The notes under the pieces: generated by a model | Databases searched by the model: none | What the model was told of the DNA's origin: nothing | Seen by the model: only the letters and a program-made list of their open reading frames with translations | Assembly (NCBI RefSeq): GCF_040546815.1 | Contig: NZ_JBEPOO010000001.1 | Coordinates: 2,356,001 to 2,420,000, forward strand | Length of the DNA: 64,000 nucleotides | Direction of reading: 5' to 3' | Origin: Devosia sp. 2618 | GTDB lineage: Bacteria > Pseudomonadota > Alphaproteobacteria > Rhizobiales > Devosiaceae | Shown: piece after piece, positions 59,749 through 64,000 of the stretch | Position numbering within the stretch: the stretch's first letter is position 1 | Layout: each line of letters starts with the position of its first letter | Program-made: the position numbers and the translations under genes

Positions 59749-60960
59749 TTGAGCCAGGCGCTAAACATCTCCAGACAGTTTTCACTGCGCGCGGTTATGG
59801 AATCGATCGTACAGGGCGGACCTGTGTCGCGGGCATCCATTGCCAAGCAGACGGGCTTGTCCAAGCAGACGATCTCGGAAGTGATGCGCCAGCTTGAGGA
59901 TGAGGGCTGGGTGCAGGAAGTTGGCCGGACAAGCGGCCATATTGGCCGCACGGCGGTGACGTATGAGATAATCCCATCGGCGGCCTATATCATCGCGGTT
60001 GACCTGGGTGGTACCAAGGTGCGCGTCGCTGTCTGCGATCTGGCCAGCAAGGTCTTGGCCGAAGTGACTGAGCCTACGCATGGCGATGGTGGTCTAGCGG
60101 TCGTCGCCCAGATTGCACGCCTTGCCGGCGAAGCTGCGCTCAAGGGTGGCGTCGCGCGGGACCGGCTGCGGATCGCGGTGGTCGGCGTTCCCGGCGCTCC
60201 TCAGAACAGCGGCGCCGTGCTCCTCGCCCCCAACATCACCGGCTTTGACAGCATGGACGTTGGAGCTGCGCTAGAAGCTCAGCTGGGTTTTGAAGTCATT
60301 CTCGAAAACGACGTCAATCTGGCAGTGCTTGGCGAGAGCTGGCTGGGTGTCGGTCAGGGCCTCGACAATCTAGCCTTCATCGCGCTCGGTACCGGCGTGG
60401 GCAGTGGGCTGATGCTCAATGGCCAATTGGTGCGCGGGGCGACCAACGCGGCTGGCGAACTGGGCTTTTTGCCTCTCGGGGCCGATCCATTTGAGCCAGA
60501 GTCCTTAAGGGCCGGCGCCTATGAGCGGGTCGTTGCATCGCTAGGCATTGTCGCGCGCTATCGCGCTCTGTCAGGGGTTGATGCGCCCGTGCCGGTGATC
60601 TTTGAAAAGGCCAATACCGGTGAGGCACATGCCCTCACAGTGCTCGACGAAACGGCCCGCCTACTTGCGCGCGGCATCGGCGCTATTGCCGCCGTTGCCA
60701 ATCCGGACAAGGTTATTCTGGGCGGCTCGATCGGCAGCAGGCCCGAACTCGTTGCCCGCGTCCAGTCGGCCTTGCCGCAATGCTTCCCTTATCCGGTCGC
60801 GGTGGAAGCCAGCGAGTTGGGCAGCCATGCAGCGCTGGTTGGCGCGGCGGCCATCGGGCTTAGCCATTTGCACAACACCCTGTTTGGTGCCGGAACACCA
60901 GAGTCGCGCATTTCTCTGCCGCCAGCGAACGCCGTTTCGATGCGGGAGGCGCTACGATGA
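59749..60960 (+). CDS. ROK family transcriptional regulator
   Basis: The protein has about 403 residues from a TTG at 59749. The frame is open to 59512, but that upstream part has no coding look, and ROK regulators normally start shortly before the HTH. The HTH reads GPVSRASIAKQTGLSKQTIS. The ROK domain has AVDLGGTKVRVAV (phosphate-binding loop) and ENDVNLAVLGE (Asn-Asp). The zinc CXCGXXGC motif of ROK kinases is absent, and the usual GELGH is GELGF, so kinase activity is unlikely. It overlaps the M20 hydrolase gene by four bases. Confidence 0.87.
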   Translation: MSQALNISRQFSLRAVMESIVQGGPVSRASIAKQTGLSKQTISEVMRQLEDEGWVQEVGRTSGHIGRTAVTYEIIPSAAYIIAVDLGGTKVRVAVCDLASKVLAEVTEPTHGDGGLAVVAQIARLAGEAALKGGVARDRLRIAVVGVPGAPQNSGAVLLAPNITGFDSMDVGAALEAQLGFEVILENDVNLAVLGESWLGVGQGLDNLAFIALGTGVGSGLMLNGQLVRGATNAAGELGFLPLGADPFEPESLRAGAYERVVASLGIVARYRALSGVDAPVPVIFEKANTGEAHALTVLDETARLLARGIGAIAAVANPDKVILGGSIGSRPELVARVQSALPQCFPYPVAVEASELGSHAALVGAAAIGLSHLHNTLFGAGTPESRISLPPANAVSMREALR

Positions 60961-62210
60961 CACTGTCACAGGCTGCCCTCCGCAAGGCACTGGACACTGA
61001 TGACGCGATCGCCCTGCTGCGCGGCGCCATTGGCCATGACAGCATTACCGGAAACGAGGCCAATTTCGTCGGCTTCCTTGACCAGCAGATGCGGGCGCGC
61101 GGTATCGAAGCTGTCACTACAGCCGATTTCGAGCCCGGCCGCCCCAATATCTGGGGTACGCGCAAGGGTACTGCTGACGGTCCGCGGCTACTGTTCATCG
61201 GCCATACCGACACGGTGCATGTTGATGGCTGGCGGGAACATTGGGCCGGCGACCAACGCGAGAACCCGTTTGGCGCGCCAGTCATCGATGGGGAAATCTG
61301 GGGACGTGGCTCTGGCGACCTCAAGGGTGGCATTTGCACCAGCCTTGCCGCATTGAGCCTGCTCGACCGTGCTGGCGTGCGCCTCAAAGGCAATGTGGAT
61401 TTCGCCTTTGTCGGTGATGAGGAAAGCGGCCAGCCTGGCTCCGGTGTTTCCGCCGGGGTCAAGGCCCATGTCGCCCGTATCGCCTCGGGCGAACTGCCGC
61501 GCCCAGACTTCGTCGTCTATACCGAGCCAACGCGACTTGCCGTTTATCCGGCGCAGATCGGCTTTTTCATTGCCGACATCACCATTACCGGCAAGTCGGC
61601 CTATTTTGGCGTGCCAGAGTTGGGACATGACGCGCTCAAGGCCAGCCATGAAATCATGACTGCGCTATGGGCGCATTCGGACGAGATTTCGGCGCGCGCC
61701 CAGCACGACCTGGTGGGCCGAGGCTTCCTGCTCATCACTACGCTCAATGGCGGCGGCTTCATCGCCGTGCCAGAGCGCTGCACGCTGTCGCTTATCCGCA
61801 AGCTGCTGCCGGGCGAAAGCCTCGATGTTGCGGCTGCCGAACTGGAGACAGTAATCCGCGGCGCGGTGACCGATCCCACAATCACAATCGACATCGCCTA
61901 CCCCGCCGGACGCGACCATGCGCTTGGCGGCACAGCGGCAGAGATCGACATCAACAATCCGGCTCTGGTCGCGCTCAGCGCGGCCGTGGCCGAAGCCATG
62001 CCCGGACGGGGCGGTGCCGAGGGGGCGCCGTTCTGGTCCGAGACACCGTTCTTCGTCAATCAGCTCGGCATTCCAGCCGTCTACTGCGCGCCGGGGGACA
62101 TTCGAAACTGCCACACCTTCGAGGAACGCATCAGCGTTGATGAATATCTCAACGGCGTCGTGGCATTCGCCGACTTCATCACTCGCTTCTGCGGGGTGGA
62201 GGGGACCTAA
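60957..62210 (+). CDS. M20 family metallo-hydrolase (ArgE/DapE/CPG2-like)
   Basis: The hydrolase has 417 residues. Metal and catalytic residues are visible: His83 and Asp85 in IGHTDTVHV, Asp121 in GRGSGDLKGG, Glu155-Glu156 in GDEESGQ, then YTEPTRL and a final His in RNCHTFEERI. The lid/dimerisation domain is inserted around 200-310. Such enzymes deacylate N-acyl amino acids or cleave small peptides. It has no signal peptide. It lies between the ROK regulator and two sugar-type binding proteins, so the substrate may be an imported N-acyl sugar or amide conjugate (inference). Confidence 0.9.
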   Translation: MTLSQAALRKALDTDDAIALLRGAIGHDSITGNEANFVGFLDQQMRARGIEAVTTADFEPGRPNIWGTRKGTADGPRLLFIGHTDTVHVDGWREHWAGDQRENPFGAPVIDGEIWGRGSGDLKGGICTSLAALSLLDRAGVRLKGNVDFAFVGDEESGQPGSGVSAGVKAHVARIASGELPRPDFVVYTEPTRLAVYPAQIGFFIADITITGKSAYFGVPELGHDALKASHEIMTALWAHSDEISARAQHDLVGRGFLLITTLNGGGFIAVPERCTLSLIRKLLPGESLDVAAAELETVIRGAVTDPTITIDIAYPAGRDHALGGTAAEIDINNPALVALSAAVAEAMPGRGGAEGAPFWSETPFFVNQLGIPAVYCAPGDIRNCHTFEERISVDEYLNGVVAFADFITRFCGVEGT

Positions 62211-62235
62211 AATACTACTTCAAGGGAGATCGTGC

Positions 62236-63285
62236 ATGTATACCAAGACAATTCTGGCCGCCCTTTTGGCGAGCACACTAATGAGTTCTGCCGCTCTGGC
62301 CCAGACCGTTGGACCAAACGGGGAAACGGCAACGCCGAGCGCGGATGTCGTTCTGTCCGACGCCGATATCGCCGCGCTCCAGGGCAAGGGCTACAAGGCC
62401 GCGCTGCTCTGGCATACCTCGTCGGATTTCGTGAACGCCGTTTCGGCTGGTGCCGCTGACGAGTTCGCTCGCGCCGGCGTTGAAGTTGTCGCAACCACTG
62501 ATGCTGGCTTTGACGCCGCCAAGCAGCGCTCCGACATCGAAACCGCGCTCGTAGCCGGTCCCAATGTCATCCTGTCGCTTCCTGTCGATCCAGTGACCTC
62601 GGCAGAGGCATTCCGCCAGGCCATCACCGACGGCGTCGAGCTGGTGTTCCTGTCCAACCTGCCAGCCGGTTATGTGCATGGTACCGACTATGCAGCCATC
62701 GTCACCGACGATCTCTACCAGATGGGCAAGCAGGCTGCCGATACGCTGGCTGCTGCCATTGGTGACAAGGGCACAGTCGGCTGGATCTTCCACGACGCCG
62801 ACTATTACGTAACCAACCAGCGCGACAACGCCTTCAAGAGCGTTATCGAAAGCGACTATCCCAATATCGAAATCGTCGCTGAACAGGGCATCACCGATCC
62901 GGCGCGTGCCGAGGAACTGGCCAGCGCGATGCTGCTGCAGAACCCCGACCTGAACGGCATCTATGTGACCTGGGCCGAGCCTGCGGACGGCGTCCTGTCG
63001 GCGCTGCGCGCAGCCGGCAACACCGAAACCAAGATCGTGACGCTCGACCTGTCCGAGCCAGTTGCGCTCGACATGGTGCGCGGCGGCAATGTCGTGGGCC
63101 TGGTGGCAGACGAAGCCTACGAACTTGGTCGTGCCATGGCTGCTGCGGGTCTGAAAGGTCTGCTGGGCGAAGATGTCCCTGCCTTCATTGTCGCCCCTGC
63201 CCTGACCGTCACCGCCGCCAACGTTGCCGAAGGCTGGCAGCAGTCGCTGCACCGCGACGCCCCGGCCAGTGTTCTGGCCAAGTAA
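62236..63285 (+). CDS. Sugar-type ABC transporter substrate-binding protein 1
   Basis: This periplasmic protein has 349 residues with a signal peptide ending SSAALA-QT. The mature N-terminus is TVGPNGETATPSADVVLSDA, then YKAALLWHTSSDFVNAVSAG, which is a type-I sugar-binding lobe. VGWIFHDADYYVTNQRDNAF and GIYVTWAEPADGVLSALRAA line the cleft. It is 25 bp before a second gene of the same kind. CAAGGGAG precedes the ATG at 62236. Confidence 0.9.
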   Translation: MYTKTILAALLASTLMSSAALAQTVGPNGETATPSADVVLSDADIAALQGKGYKAALLWHTSSDFVNAVSAGAADEFARAGVEVVATTDAGFDAAKQRSDIETALVAGPNVILSLPVDPVTSAEAFRQAITDGVELVFLSNLPAGYVHGTDYAAIVTDDLYQMGKQAADTLAAAIGDKGTVGWIFHDADYYVTNQRDNAFKSVIESDYPNIEIVAEQGITDPARAEELASAMLLQNPDLNGIYVTWAEPADGVLSALRAAGNTETKIVTLDLSEPVALDMVRGGNVVGLVADEAYELGRAMAAAGLKGLLGEDVPAFIVAPALTVTAANVAEGWQQSLHRDAPASVLAK

Positions 63286-63310
63286 CGTCAAATTTTAGAA
63301 GAGGACTAAA

Positions 63311-64000
63311 ATGACCATGCGTTTCCCAACTCTTTGTTCCATTGGCCTGATCGCCGCCCTTTTGCCGGCAGTTGCCTATGCACAGGAGCCTATCACGGTG
63401 GGCCCCAATGGTGAGGCCGCAACGCCAGTCGCTGAACTTGAGTTGAGCGATGCGGAAGTCGAGCAAATCCGGCAAGGCAGCTACACAGCTGCCTTCGCCT
63501 GGCACGAGCTCTATGACTGGTCCGGGGCCGTGGCCCAAGGCGCCAAGGACGAGTTCGACCGCCTTGGCATCAAGGTTGTTGCCGAAACCACTGCCGGTTT
63601 TGACTCCGCCCGCCAGCAGGCCAATGTCGAAACCTCGATGGCGCTTTCGCCGTCTATCCTGATCTCACTGCCGGTTGATCCTGCAGCCGGTGCAAGCACT
63701 TACGCTGCTGCATTGCAGGGCGGCGCAAAGATCGTCTTCATCGACAATGCCGCAGCTGGCCTCACTCAGGGCACCGACTATGTGACCACCGTGTCGGCCG
63801 ATCTGGTCGGTATCGGCGAAAAGACCTCAGAAGCCATGGCTGCCGCGCTCGGTGGCGAAGGCAAGATCGGCTACATCTTCCACGATGCCGATTTCCATGT
63901 GACCAATTTGCGTGACTCCGCCTTCAAGTGGATGATCGAGAACAAGTATGATGGCATTGGGATCGTCGCAGAAGCCGGCATGGCCGACCCTGCGCGCATC
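63311..64000 (+). CDS. Sugar-type ABC transporter substrate-binding protein 2, 3' truncated by window end
   Basis: The visible 230 codons begin with a signal peptide ending AVAYA-QE. They continue ITVGPNGEAATPVAELELSD, YTAAFAWHELYDWSGAVAQG and IGYIFHDADFHVTNLRDSAF. These are position-for-position counterparts of binding protein 1, at roughly half identity by eye. A second in-frame ATG lies two codons later (63317). The gene runs past position 64000; permease and ATPase genes are expected beyond it. Confidence 0.9.
   Translation, partial: MTMRFPTLCSIGLIAALLPAVAYAQEPITVGPNGEAATPVAELELSDAEVEQIRQGSYTAAFAWHELYDWSGAVAQGAKDEFDRLGIKVVAETTAGFDSARQQANVETSMALSPSILISLPVDPAAGASTYAAALQGGAKIVFIDNAAAGLTQGTDYVTTVSADLVGIGEKTSEAMAAALGGEGKIGYIFHDADFHVTNLRDSAFKWMIENKYDGIGIVAEAGMADPARI

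Overview
The window is chromosomal DNA from a high-GC alphaproteobacterium. The gene set suggests the Hyphomicrobiales (Devosia-like rather than Rhizobium-like, but genus is inference): an aerobic cobalamin operon, a full C-P lyase operon with two phnE genes, ugpBAEC and many sugar and peptide ABC importers. Gene packing is tight, many stop and start codons overlap, and no rRNA, tRNA, CRISPR array, transposase or phage gene was seen.

Layout. (1) 1-3.9 kb: a ribose/xylose-type sugar importer on the minus strand, divergent from a LacI regulator, with two tandem operator-like palindromes between them. (2) 4.1-6.5 kb: a secreted DUF305 protein behind a CueR/HmrR-like promoter, an alpha/beta hydrolase, and an ArsR-SRPBCC pair. 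(3) 6.5-13.0 kb: cobF-G-H-I-J-L-M on the plus strand, the oxygen-dependent precorrin-2 to precorrin-8X route, with no cobK. (4) 13.0-25.9 kb: the C-P lyase locus. Read along the minus strand it is phnG-H-I-J-K-L, a hexapeptide transferase, then phnC-D-E-E; phnF points the other way, and phnM-N lie beyond phnF, also on the minus strand. (5) 25.9-31.3 kb: ugpB-A-E-C, running straight into phnM-N, with tandem Pho boxes upstream and a divergent TIM-barrel isomerase gene. (6) 31.3-34.8 kb: an ABC exporter and two unrecognised small or secreted proteins. (7) 34.8-41.7 kb: an AraC regulator divergent from a sugar catabolism/import operon (epimerase, ATPase, two permeases, binding protein) ending in a good intrinsic terminator. 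(8) 41.7-48.4 kb: a GntR-controlled peptide importer with a fused permease-ATPase, divergent from a DUF1028 Ntn-hydrolase. (9) 48.6-54.6 kb: an SMP-30-like secreted protein and a tripartite FUSC/HlyD/lipoprotein-OMF efflux operon. (10) 54.7-59.4 kb: an iron-siderophore importer with an RpiR regulator as its last gene. (11) 59.7-64.0 kb: a ROK regulator, an M20 hydrolase and two tandem paralogous sugar-binding proteins; the last is cut by the window end.

Two themes stand out. First, phosphorus scavenging: PhnCDE imports phosphonates, PhnGHIJKLMN break them down, UgpBAEC imports glycerol-3-phosphate or glycerophosphodiesters, and Pho-box-like sites sit before ugpB and probably before phnC. Second, the first 24 kb has palindromic repeats about 70-145 bp long in almost every sizeable gap, including six gaps inside the cob and phn operons. 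I saw none of these from 24.2 kb to the end. All functional statements come from reading translations and motifs by eye; no database search was run.
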